DNA of 64,000 bases from Phoma sp. XZ068 (lineage: Eukaryota; Ascomycota; Dothideomycetes; Pleosporales; Didymellaceae). The position numbers were made by a program, and so were the translations under genes. Of this stretch, positions 54,795-64,000 are shown one piece after another; within the stretch, counting starts at the first letter, position 1, and each line of letters starts with the position of its first letter. A model generated the notes under the pieces. That model ran no database searches, was not told where the DNA came from, and was given only the letters and a program-made list of their open reading frames with translations. Location of the stretch: NCBI GenBank assembly GCA_004835665.1, contig RBKR01000023.1, positions 868,001-932,000 of the forward strand, read 5' to 3'.

Positions 54795-56863
54795 CTATAC
54801 TATGGTGAACTCCTTGATAGGGAGATGTGCTACAAAGCGACCCAGGATTTCATCTACCCCATCTCGAGGGTTCGGACTGTGGGCTTCCACGCCGTACAAG
54901 ACCACACGCCCTACTCTCTGATACTGCCCCTGTCCAATATTCCTGAGCGCCAGACCCTCGACCCGTTGTGGAGCGTCATCGACAGGTGTACCCTCCCACA
55001 ACCAGAGAAGTGAGAGGGTCTCTTCAGGCTCTATGGGAGGGTTTGCGGTATTCCACAAAAAGTCAGGAAAGCAATTTGCGTCTCTCTCAACATCCTGGTA
55101 CGCATCTGGGACCTCTAGAAGTTCCCAACGCGTGTATGGTTTTGTGTGTTTATTGTGCTCGTCGCCCGCACGGGCTAGAGAAGCAGGGCCCTTGAGTGTG
55201 ATGCTGGGATTTTCGGCATAACCGAAGTGAGAAGGTCCGTTGACTTCGAAACTGGCTCTGACAAACGCAGCGGCTGCCAGTACTGTACTTGGTAACCAAT
55301 TGACACCTCCAAGTGTAGAAACCCATGACCAGGTTGGGTGGTTGTCTTCTGTGCGTGATCTAATGTTGTCGAAACTCGTTGTTATCCAAGAGATGTCCTC
55401 AAGTAGACTATTCTGCCACATGCCAGCTACGTATACATCGCCTTTGCGCAGCGGCTGCAATTTTCTGACCAAAGCTGATATGGCTGGTAAACGATCGCTC
55501 TCGTAGGTTAGGTCAAGGTGTGAGTAGTGTGATACCGCTGTTCTCCAAGCCGTCATTGGCTCAGATTCCATGAATTTCAAGTCAGTGCCGCCCAGCTCAT
55601 CATTGTCTTCACAGCCGTCCTCCGAAAATATTGCAGAATTGCATTCCCAATACAGTTGCTCTCTGCCCATATGGACAATGCGGGTTGATAACTTTCGTTC
55701 TTGAAAGACCCAAGCGCGACTTAACAGTGGCCAGGACGTACCGAGATTATCTTGACTATGCTCCCAAGAATCTCGTGGAAACCGAGGAAGTTTGGTCTGA
55801 ACATGGAGTCTCGGCTCTTGCAGCTGAGTGGAAGCATACTTTCTCTGCATTTGTGAGAAGCATCCGCGATCACTGTTGTCAGACCATGTTGCAGCCAGAG
55901 TAATGGTTGCCCCTGCATATATGTCTGCCATTGAGGCTGCAGCTGCGTGCCAATCTTCTGCATCACCCTGAATAATGCCTGTGCGAGTGTGAGCAGCCCA
56001 GCATCGAAAACAATTACCGCAAAGAAAGCATGGACTTACACAATGCGTCTATCCACAAAAAGTGAATGTCAATGCTTAAACAGAGCGTGACAGCCTCTTG
56101 GAAAGTCTTTGGCAATTGTTTGATTGGAAAGCCGGCTTTCATCAGCTCGATGTTGGTTGCACTTAGTTTCATATTCGGTCCCTCTTTGCCCCAGGAGTGG
56201 CTCAGACATGCGTATGAAGCCGACGCGGATGTGCTCTCGCGCAGTCGAACATACTCTTCTGTTAGTTCAAGGATTCGAGCAGGCATTGTGTGGGATGTGT
56301 GGAGAGCTCTGCACGCAACGTGCTCGTTTTGGCAAAGCTCCATCCACCCTTGAATTGTCGCTGTAGCCTGCGCGGAGGATGTGTCCCCTGAAGGTATTTT
56401 CAGCGCACCCAAGTTCCAGTCTGAACCGTGTCCTATGGAGGGAGTCGCATTAATCGTAGGTCCACACGAGAGATGGCATAGGTGGTGATGCTTACTGACC
56501 AATTAAAGGAAAGATTAAGAGACTTTCCTCGACATCCGTATTCTCATTGAGACGGAACGTGATTGAAAGCTCGCAATTGAAGTTTGACCGAACGATCTGA
56601 TGTGTGAATTTCTTGGTTGTGATGTCAACCTTGTTGTCGCAACCCCACGCCGTCAGCGCGTCTGTAAGCAGGACGCAAAAGTTGCAACCAGAAGATGCAC
56701 CAGCTAGAACCTGGTCAAGATCTGTTGTATTAGACACGTGTTCAGCATCTGCCGTCCAGCCCGAATGTAACTTTGACTCGGCTAAAACTTTTGGAATGCA
56801 GCAATGTGCACAACGCGAACCGTAAGAGCCAAAGCTCGACCAGGATACCAAAGGCAAAGTCAT
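54795..56863 (-). CDS. HET-domain (heterokaryon incompatibility) protein
   Basis: HET-domain proteins trigger programmed cell death when incompatible hyphae fuse. Exons 56863-56500, 56432-56040 and 55978-54795 give 646 residues. Intron 1 uses a GTCAGT donor; the tempting GTAAGC four bases on gives the wrong phase. The N terminus has a zinc-knuckle-like set of Cys (SRCAHCCIPK, SGCNFCVLL), then a jelly-roll-like region. The HET domain starts at SYACLSHSWG (about residue 195) and continues KQLPKTFQEAVTLCLSIDIHFLWIDALCIIQ, DAEDWHAAAASMADIYAGATITLAATWS, and SRAWVFQERKLSTRIVHMG; these are the domain's three signature blocks. The C-terminal part (WSWVSTLGGVNWLPS, then variable sequence) is unassigned. 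No NACHT or WD40 repeats are present, so it is a short-type HET protein. All signature residues look intact. Confidence 0.92.
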
Positions 56864-58099
56864 TATTGCAGGATCAGAAGGACTAAAGGATGTTCGGTGT
56901 TGTAGAGGTTCGTTGGTACAGGTTCGGAAGCCCTGCGTGTCAGCTAGGCACCTGTATTCGGACGTTTTCTTAAAACTCTTAGGCGGCTACGAGGCTGAAT
57001 ATGGTCAAAAACGTTCGGGTAGAGACTAATCCATGAGAATGACGACTGGAGCGACTGTAGATAAGAGATGGAAAAAGTGTGAGCGGGGGAGAAGAAAGAC
57101 TGTGGCCGCCTTGGAAGGAAAGAAAACAGGCTCGTGGAAGGTGCAACTGCTAGTACTGCTGCGCAATGCAAGGCTAACAAGGCTAACAAATAAGGCAGTA
57201 ATAATTACAAGTATTATATAACGCGTAACTAAAAGGTATTAGACTTTTATTCTTTTTATATCTAATGTTATACTATTTAATATCTTACTAGAATTCTAGA
57301 GAATCTATATTCTAGCTGTTACGATCCCATGCAGGAGGACGGCACAGCGACAGGTAAATACCCAACCAGGACCCTGACTCCTCGAGGAAGCGAAGCCAAG
57401 CGGATACAAGGTTGAGTTCCAATAACAAAATCGATTAACAAGGTTGAGCACAATACTATAAGGGTAGTGTGTTTAAGATCTCTGACCTCTACAGACTACG
57501 CTTCATACTAGCAGACTGAAGCACCATCGACCGAGCAAGGAGCTAGTTCTCGACTATTGAGATACTCGCTACATGCCTAGTATGCCCATGCACCACAGCA
57601 TGAATTCTTGGTTATGAACAACCATGCCAGACTCGGTACTGTATCGTTCTACCACCCGACTATATCCTTCTACGACCACTATTCATCTATCGGAAGTGTG
57701 AGTGTGGAAGTAACCAAGACCAATTCCAACTCAGACGGGGATATCGCACTCCAGCGATTTATCCATCACCACACGCTACCAACCTCTAACCGAGGGGTGG
57801 ATCTGGGATATCTTAGTACGTACGTGTGGATCACCGTCTCGTCAGGACTGTTCAAGATGAAAAGCATTCAACTAAAAAAGCGGCAACAATTTCATGAACT
57901 CCGCATGAGGTTAGCCTACTCCTATGATTACACGGTGAAGTGTGGATATTGGCGTTGTGAGCGATTGGAGGCGCTCAGAGTAAATGTTTAACTGTAGGAC
58001 TTTTGAAGACGGCGGCTTTACATGCTAAGGCTGGCGAGTGCACGACTCCTCTCAACATCTTCTAGATTCAACAGACCTCTACGACGACAATCGCACCAC
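56864..58099. other. Intergenic with AT-rich island
   Basis: 1.24 kb downstream of the nucleoside hydrolase stop and upstream of the HET gene. A plus-strand 127-codon frame (57608-57991) has no family or convincing composition. See the AT-rich entry. A segment from about 57319 (TGTTACGATCCC...) could be an LTR remnant, but no matching end was found. Confidence 0.4.
57165..57320. repeat. AT-rich island, possible decayed mobile element
   Basis: About 150 bases with very low GC and many TA steps (tattatataacgcg, ctttttatatctaatgttatac, ctagaattctagagaatc). The contrast with the flanks is sharp. In Pezizomycotina such islands are often the remains of repeats mutated by RIP, but no coding relic is left to prove it. 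Confidence 0.4.
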
Positions 58100-59386
58100 C
58101 TAATCAATCCCCACAAAAACCCCATCCTTCTCCAAATCCGCCCGCGAAATCTGCGGCATCGGACTAACAGCATCAGCGCGCTTCATCGCATCCTCGGTAA
58201 GCCCCCAAAACTTATCCAGGTCCACACCCCTTGGAATCCTACAGCCGCCCTCGCCAGCCGGAAGAGCGGTCACTTTCGTCCGTCCCAGCTCGCCGACTTC
58301 CGACTGGTTGAGCGAGTGCACGCCCTCCGTTACGACGTCGACGCGGAAGCGCTCGCCGGCGCGGTCGTCGAAGATCTCTGGGTAGATGGCTGCGGCTACG
58401 GCGAGGGGGTCGTGGAGTGGGGGTCCGGCGGTAATGGAGAAGACTTCTGCGTAGGTGCCGGCGAAGTAGGACATTATTTGGGCGAAGAGGGCGCGGAGAG
58501 CGGAGGGGACGCGGGTCGTGTCGACGTCGAAGCCGACGCGTTGGCCGTAGAGGAGGGTGCGGCGGACGTCCTGCGTGCCGAGGACTAGGTGGCTGAGGTC
58601 CAGGGGGATTAGAGTTGTTTTTGGCTGGAGGATGGGGTGCGAGAAGATGAAGTGGGATGCCTCGGGGTCACAGTATATCTGCGTTTATTAGTTTGGGTTG
58701 TTGTGCAAGTTTGAAATACTTACATTGAACTCAGCATAGGCGGTCCAGTTCCCGAAGCGCTCCCCTTCACCCTTGACCTTGCCCATGGGGGCATCTGTGA
58801 ACTTGTTCCCAACCGCACCGCCCATGATGCTTAGGCCCTTGATGTGGCCTGCCAAGTCTGTGTACTTCTGGAACAGCAGGCCAATGTTGGTCAATGTGCC
58901 AGTGGACACGAGCCATGCGGTGTTGGGTGGAGTCGATATCAGAGCGCGGTACATGGCCTCGAGGTAGTCGACATCGGTGACGGCCAGCTCGACCGGCTGC
59001 GGCAGTAATGTCACGCCGTCCAGGCCGCTCTCGCCGTGGATATCGGCGGCATGCACTGCATCGCGCACAATTGGCTTTGCAGCGCCCGAGTAGACCTTCA
59101 CGTCGCGCCGTCCCAGTGCCTCCAATATAGCCCGGGTGTTGAAGGTGGTCTGATCGAGGGCGGCGTTGCCGTGGACGGTGCTGACGCCTAGGAGCTCGAC
59201 GCGCGGGTCGTGTGCGCTGAGGAGGAGAGCGTATGCGTCCTGGAGTGTACAGTGAGCGATAGCAATGGGTGGTTGTGGGCGCCTCCTACATCGTGGCCGG
59301 TGTCCTGATGGTCGTCAATAAGGGTGTCGTCAGAGGCGCGAGCGGGTACGGACACAGTCGAGCCAGAGCGGGATTCTTGAGGGCAT
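58100..59386 (-). CDS. Inosine/uridine-type nucleoside hydrolase
   Basis: Ca2+-dependent enzyme that cleaves the N-glycosidic bond of ribonucleosides for purine/pyrimidine salvage. Exons 59386-59354, 59304-59290 (15 bases), 59239-58724 and 58678-58100 give 380 residues. The catalytic motif reads LWLDCDTGHDDAYALLLS at about 8-25, the DxDxxxDD signature with Asp 10, 12, 16 and 17. It is split: exon 1 ends DC, exon 2 is only DTGHD, exon 3 starts DAYALL. ELLGVSTVHGNA, GESGLDG and VSTGTLTNIGLL are further family blocks. EFNIYCDPEASHFIF spans the last junction, and GPPLHDPLAVAAAIYPEIF contains the C-terminal Asp ligand region (HDPL). The exon 1 donor is GTCCGT. The length is typical. Confidence 0.93.
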
Positions 59387-59884
59387 GGTAAATAGATGGT
59401 CGTCGATATCACAGCAGTTCTAGTTCTAGATTGAGACAGCTATACAAAGAAGGCCGAATGCAGGGTCCAGCCACGTTTGGCGGGGTTGGTCCTGGGGTCG
59501 ACGAGCGCCGCTAGCTGACACTCCCGGAATGGAGGTCCTTCAATAGGCGCCTTCATTATTGATGATACAGCTCCCTTCCACACGTGCTACTTCAAACAAC
59601 ACAGACGGCTCGGTGTAGACAGTCTGACATGTACCCTTGCTGGTCAATGAGCACGTTTTGACTGGTCCGGCGATATCACCGTCCGCCTCAGTCCGAGCAC
59701 ACGAACACCTGTTGTCAACTTCATGCGCGTATCCATCTCACCCACAGCGTGCGTCTTTTTTATATATACAAAACAGTCAATCATTTGCCTTTTGTGGTCG
59801 GTGCCTCAGGCGCCTTAACATCTCGACGTGAAGATAGGTACCACTTTGCACCTCCTGGATCTTTCCCATCTCAATCGAATCAAG
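59387..59884. promoter_or_regulatory. Shared divergent promoter of nucleoside hydrolase and ferric reductase
   Basis: About 500 bases between divergent ATGs. TATATATA at 59760-59766 lies about 120 bases before the reductase ATG. GATAA-type iron sites were not clearly seen. Confidence 0.45.
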
Positions 59885-61855
59885 ATGGACCTCTTCCGGC
59901 GACACGAAGGACACCATGAAGTCGAGTCCAAGTCTTACTGGGCCTTTGGGTACTCCTTCGAACCTCTGAATGATGAGCAAAAGCACCAGCGCCGCGAAAC
60001 CCTCGACTACTACGGGTTCGCAGCGCAATGGTCCGTTTTGGTCATCTTCGTGCTGTTCCAGATGTCTTTCGGCATCAGGTGGATTGTCACCAAAGGCATG
60101 CGCTATGAGCAGCCCAAGTCTCCTTCGTTCGACAAGAGCCGGAAAAGCACACTGGGGTGGCTAAATAGTCTGCATAGTCGCTACGCGAGGATGATGTGGT
60201 GGATGCAGAAGGATGTCATCCAGAGAGGGGACTGGGGGACAAGAGGAGAGTGGATTGGCGGAGCATTGTGGACTGCGTGGTTGCTCTTTTTGTGTTTCAT
60301 CGACACCGCGCCTGGTAAGAATATCTGATTGACCGAATAGCATGGCACTGACTGTTTAGATTATCTTCACCTAACAAAGCGCTTCGGCCAGATTGGAGCA
60401 TCACAACTGCCTCTCCACTACCTTCTGGCTATGCGAGCACCATACTCACCAGTTCAATGGATCACACGCCTCTCACACGAGCAGCTCAAAGCAGCCCACC
60501 AGATCCTCGGTCGGATCGTCTACCTGCTGCTCATCCTCCACGGAGTTTTCTACTTTGTCTTCTTCATCATGTCCGGCTTCCTCGCAAAACGCATCAAGGA
60601 CCGGGACGTCATCTTTGGCATCATGTCGCTCGCCCTCTTCTCGGCCATCAGCACGACAGCTCTAGGCTTCATCCGGAGACGGAATTACCGCGTCTTCTAC
60701 ATCTCGCACATCGCCATTGCAAACTTCATCATCGTCCCAATGTACTTCCACTGCTCGCACATCCGCATCTACGTCTACCAAGTCATCATAGTAGAATGCC
60801 TGCACCTCATCTTCCGCGCCATACGACTCAAGATGTACCAGGGCACCCTGCGCCTCCTCCCCGGCACAAACCTTGTCCAGATCCGCATCCCCCTCCCAGA
60901 CAACCACCCCGCCCTAAACTGGCACCCCGGCCAACACGTCTACCTCACGCGCCCCTGGGGCAGCGCAAAAGCACCCTCCTACTACCAGCAATTCCTAATG
61001 GTCAACAAGTCCAATCCCTTCACCGTCGCTTCCATCCCCTCACTAGACCGCGAACTCCTTCTCGTAGCCCGCACCCTCAACGGCAACACCAAGCACCTCG
61101 GCGCCCTCGCGCAGAAACTCTCCCAAGGCGGCAGCGGGCTCCCCATGCTCCCCACCGCAACAGGCGACATACCGATTCTCCCGTTCGCCCTTGAGGGACC
61201 CTACGGCGCATCGACCCGACTCCCCGACCTGTCCGACTTCGACAAAGTCCTCCTCGTCGCCGGCGGCGTAGGCGCAACATTCATCATGCCGCTCTACCGC
61301 GCAATCGCAGAGTACCACGACACCACCCCCGGCGCCACACAAGTGCGTTTCATCTGGGCCGTGCAAAAACTCGCAGACACGCAGTGGGCATTCCCCGAGT
61401 CCTCAGCAGCGGAGCAAGAAAACGGGCACGCGGCGGAAAACGGAGACGCGCATAGAGACGAAGCGGTGGGAAGCGGATTGCTGAATAAAGCCAGTACGGT
61501 GGAAGTCTACGTCACGCGCCCATTTGGCGGCTCCGCGCACGCTGACTCTACAACTCCGGTGTTTAGTCTCGATGACGACGACGACGAAGCGGAGGCAGAA
61601 CAGTTCGAGTTACAGGAGAATGCGCAGCTGCTTAGTATGGAGGAGCAGATGGAGCGACCGCGGAAAGGGATGACCATTAAGAGCGGGCGGCCGAAGATGG
61701 ACGAGGTGGTTGACGAGGTGTTTAGTAGGGGTTTGCGAACGGCGGTGATATGTTGTGGGCCGAAGAGATTGACGGGGGATGTGAAGGCGTGTGTGGAGGG
61801 GTATGTTAGGAAGGGACATGAGGTGTATTGGTATGATGAGACGTTTGGGTGGTGA
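59885..61855 (+). CDS. Ferric/cupric reductase transmembrane protein (FRE family)
   Basis: Plasma-membrane flavocytochrome that passes electrons from NADPH through FAD and two haems to external Fe3+ or Cu2+. Exons 59885-60314 and 60360-61855 give 641 residues. The ferric-reductase membrane domain carries two haem pairs spaced H-x13-H: HQILGRIVYLLLILH and HIAIANFIIVPMYFH. Additional helices are YYGFAAQWSVLVIFVLFQ, WIGGALWTAWLLFLCF and VIFGIMSLALFSAI. The FAD domain has WHPGQHVYLTRPWG and NPFTVASIP. The NADPH domain has FDKVLLVAGGVGATFIMPLY and ends AVICCGPKRL ... VYWYDETFGW. Two acidic low-complexity insertions (EQENGHAAENGDAHRDEAVG and DDDDDEAEAEQFE) interrupt the NADPH domain. An ATG 57 bases upstream exists in frame, but the start at 59885 fits the Kozak context. 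Confidence 0.93.
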
Positions 61856-64000
61856 GGGTGTGAGGGTGCTATGGTGAAAGTACTACTGTCAAGGTACTAT
61901 ACGTCCATGTATCACGCATACCCACTGGTAACACGTAGCATACTCGCGTCTGCTCGACAACACCAAGCAGCATTTGTTAGTATGAACATGAGATTGATTC
62001 GTATCACCAATATCCCACCATCCCCCCTCAAGCACCCCCATCACCACACCACACCACACCACCCAAGCCTACACGACATCACCACACACGCGAGCAAATT
62101 TCAAGCCTCAACCGTCATCGAGCCTGCACCTTCTCACGCTGTTCTCGGCCGTTGTTCTGGACCACGCCGGCGCACAGCGGAGCTTCTTGGGTACCCGAAT
62201 AGAGTTCCCCCCTGCATTGCTTCATTCAGGCTCGCTGTGGGAGTACAGTACGTAGAAGCAGGTTTTATAGCAGGAGGGGGTGCCGGTATCCGGGGATGAT
62301 GTCGTTGTCGGTATTGATGGAGAAGGAAATATACTGATGATATTGTAGGAGTAATATTCAACGGATTAGGAGTACAATAGGAATAAATTACTCATGCACA
62401 CGCCCGTCATCACACATCGATCATAGAAACGGGTCAGACTCGCAGACTCCCTCGGTGTCCGCGCATCCCTGTCCCATACAGTTGAGCAATTCGCCTTGTT
62501 GCGATTACTTCTTGTGTTGTTGACGCTTGGCAGAGTTCCGCTCTTCCCGGGCGCGTCTTGGTAGCTGAGGGAATGCGGGACAAGAAAACCACACAGGACC
62601 AAGTAGCATGCACACGCACCAAGGCGTCCGCGCTCTTGGAATGCGTCGGTTAAGGAGCCGTACACAAGGCCTCCGTCATCGTACCTAAATGCATCCTCGC
62701 GATCGGGCTGTGGCGGTGGCATGCAGCTTGTGGCTCGTATGCTGTCATCCAAGCCGGTCTGCGATGCCGTTGCGAGAAGAGAGACCAGTGACGGGTGTTA
62801 GATGGTTGCCGAATGTGTTGTGTTACGGGGCGTTTCCCGATGTCCCAGGTTCGAAGGTCGGACGTGCCAAGGTATGACTTCACAGCTCCTCGCCATCACC
62901 TCCAGCTAGGAGAGGTGTTCTGTTAGTCGCACACATGCGCCACGTAGTGAGTACGGTCACACCATAGTGTCGCCAATGGCTTTTGCAACGGTAGTATGTG
63001 ATGTTTACTTTGAAGGTGTTGAGTAGAGTGCTGGTCAGGGTGATGACCGCTTGATCTCAATACCCCAGAATTTCAAGTAGAGTCGCCGCAACAGAGAAAC
63101 AACTGACACGATGCAAAACTGGAGATGCGACATTGTGATACTCCGACAGACGTCGCAAACAGACGTCGCAAACAGAATCGTCTTCCAGTCGGTTTCGTCC
63201 GTTAGTTGTTCGTGTGGCAAAACGTATGTGTTGATTAGGTCCATATTGACATGTCATAATTCAGGAGATTGAGCGAATAGACAATCAGGGACCGGGCATG
63301 CGGAGTCTCCTGGATTTGCACAGCCTCGATGGCCAGAAATCGCTCAGGTCTTGGCTGGAGACGACAAGAAATCAGGAGTCTGGGCACTTGGCACTTTGCG
63401 GAGAAGCGGCCAAGACGAGCGGGATCATGGCACAGGCAGTCGTGCTCGGGAGCGGCATGCTCGTGGATGGATGCAATCAAATCGCCTGCGATGATGGTGT
63501 ATGGCTGGTAGACGAGGCAGATTGCAGGTTGTCGTCAGACCAGGGCTGCGCGCCTCTGCTGCTCCTGCTCGTCCATCAGCAGACCACAAAGAGAGCTTAC
63601 TACCTGCTCGGTCAACTACTCGAAACAGGAAAAGCGGATGCGATTGGCGGCATTTCCAGGTGCGCTCGATTGAGGGGAGTGAGAGGGGAGAGGACCATTT
63701 GTGGGACACGGTGGAGGGAGAGCGTTGAGTTCAGGGAAACGAATCACCTCCCTCTTCTGGAAAGCGCCAGGATCGTTCGCGCGTTGATTGAGCAGCCTTG
63801 TAGATTGCGACGCGGCTTGCGTCGACTCGAAGGCGCGACGTTCAGCGTGTCGGCGACAAGACTTCCGCCCGGCCAAGAGCGTCGACCAAGACGCTGAACG
63901 ACCAAGAAATTCCGCTCAAAATGACGAGCCAACATGGCCGCACGCCCTGACCAGCTCTTTGTCTGCAAGTTGGTGGCACTCGCAGACGGCTGCTGAACCA
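61856..64000. other. Gene-free right end
   Basis: 2.1 kb to the window edge. A 13-base unit (cagacgtcgcaaa) is repeated twice at 63147-63172. A minus-strand frame at 62752-62366 (DREDAFRYDDGGLVYGSLTD...) and a plus-strand frame at 63298-63897 were read; neither resembles a known protein. A gene continuing beyond the edge cannot be excluded. Confidence 0.45.

Noticed and set aside
57319..57595. Possible solo LTR beginning TGTTACGATCCC
   Set aside because: No matching inverted terminal end or target-site duplication found, and no second copy in the window.
57608..57991. 127-codon frame near the AT-rich island
   Set aside because: Irregular composition and no known motif; could not be supported as a gene.
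62366..62752. 128-codon minus-strand frame
   Set aside because: A short stretch looks protein-like, but the rest is random and no introns or family support it.
63147..63172. Two 13-base direct repeats as a possible CRISPR-like or regulatory array
   Set aside because: Only two adjacent copies without spacers; simple tandem duplication.

Overview
The window is nuclear DNA of a filamentous ascomycete. Most genes are split by short introns of about 45-100 bases with GT..AG ends and CTNAC/TTGAC-like branch sites. Genes lie on both strands without operons. Family content (a HET-domain gene, two Zn2Cys6 regulators, a TeaR-like prenylated protein, an NMT1/THI5 gene with a fungal-type TPP riboswitch) points to Pezizomycotina, and by overall feel to a Dothideomycete. 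The class is inference and was not tested. Gene models were built by hand from reading frames and splice sites; exon coordinates are given in each entry.

Layout. 1-2 kb: tail of an amino-acid permease and SDH5/SDHAF2, the SDH flavinylation factor. 2-7.6 kb: three related two-finger C2H2 genes in tandem on the minus strand; the middle one looks decayed. 8.5-16.5 kb: a possible carbon-catabolism neighbourhood with a Gfo/Idh/MocA oxidoreductase facing a DapA-type aldolase, a GST, and a Zn2Cys6 activator of the XlnR/CLR-2 (ClrB/ManR) family whose upstream region carries GGCTAAA motifs. 16.5-20 kb: a gene desert. 20-30 kb: Ure2-like GST, branchpoint-bridging protein (MSL5/SF1), myotubularin phosphatase (YMR1-like), and a TALE-homeodomain plus zinc-finger factor. 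31-36.5 kb: a CaiB/BaiF-type CoA-transferase family protein divergent from a large Zn2Cys6 regulator. 36.7-39.7 kb: a compact housekeeping block with RNA polymerase III subunit RPC11, an ankyrin protein, SF3b5 and a small coiled-coil protein. 40.4-44 kb: an epoxide-hydrolase-like alpha/beta hydrolase and THI5/NMT1 behind a TPP riboswitch. 44.5-53.6 kb: a membrane/coiled-coil protein, a long intergenic stretch, a TeaR-like CaaX protein and a BAG-domain protein lacking an in-frame AUG. 54.8-57.3 kb: a HET-domain gene next to an AT-rich island. 58-62 kb: nucleoside hydrolase and ferric reductase. 62-64 kb: no gene recognised.

No tRNA, rRNA, CRISPR array or intact transposon was seen. The strongest non-coding signal is the TPP aptamer at about 42.58-42.71 kb. 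The most unusual protein-coding signals are the tandem C2H2 family with one decaying member and the nucleoside hydrolase whose catalytic Asp motif is assembled from three exons, one of them only 15 bases long.
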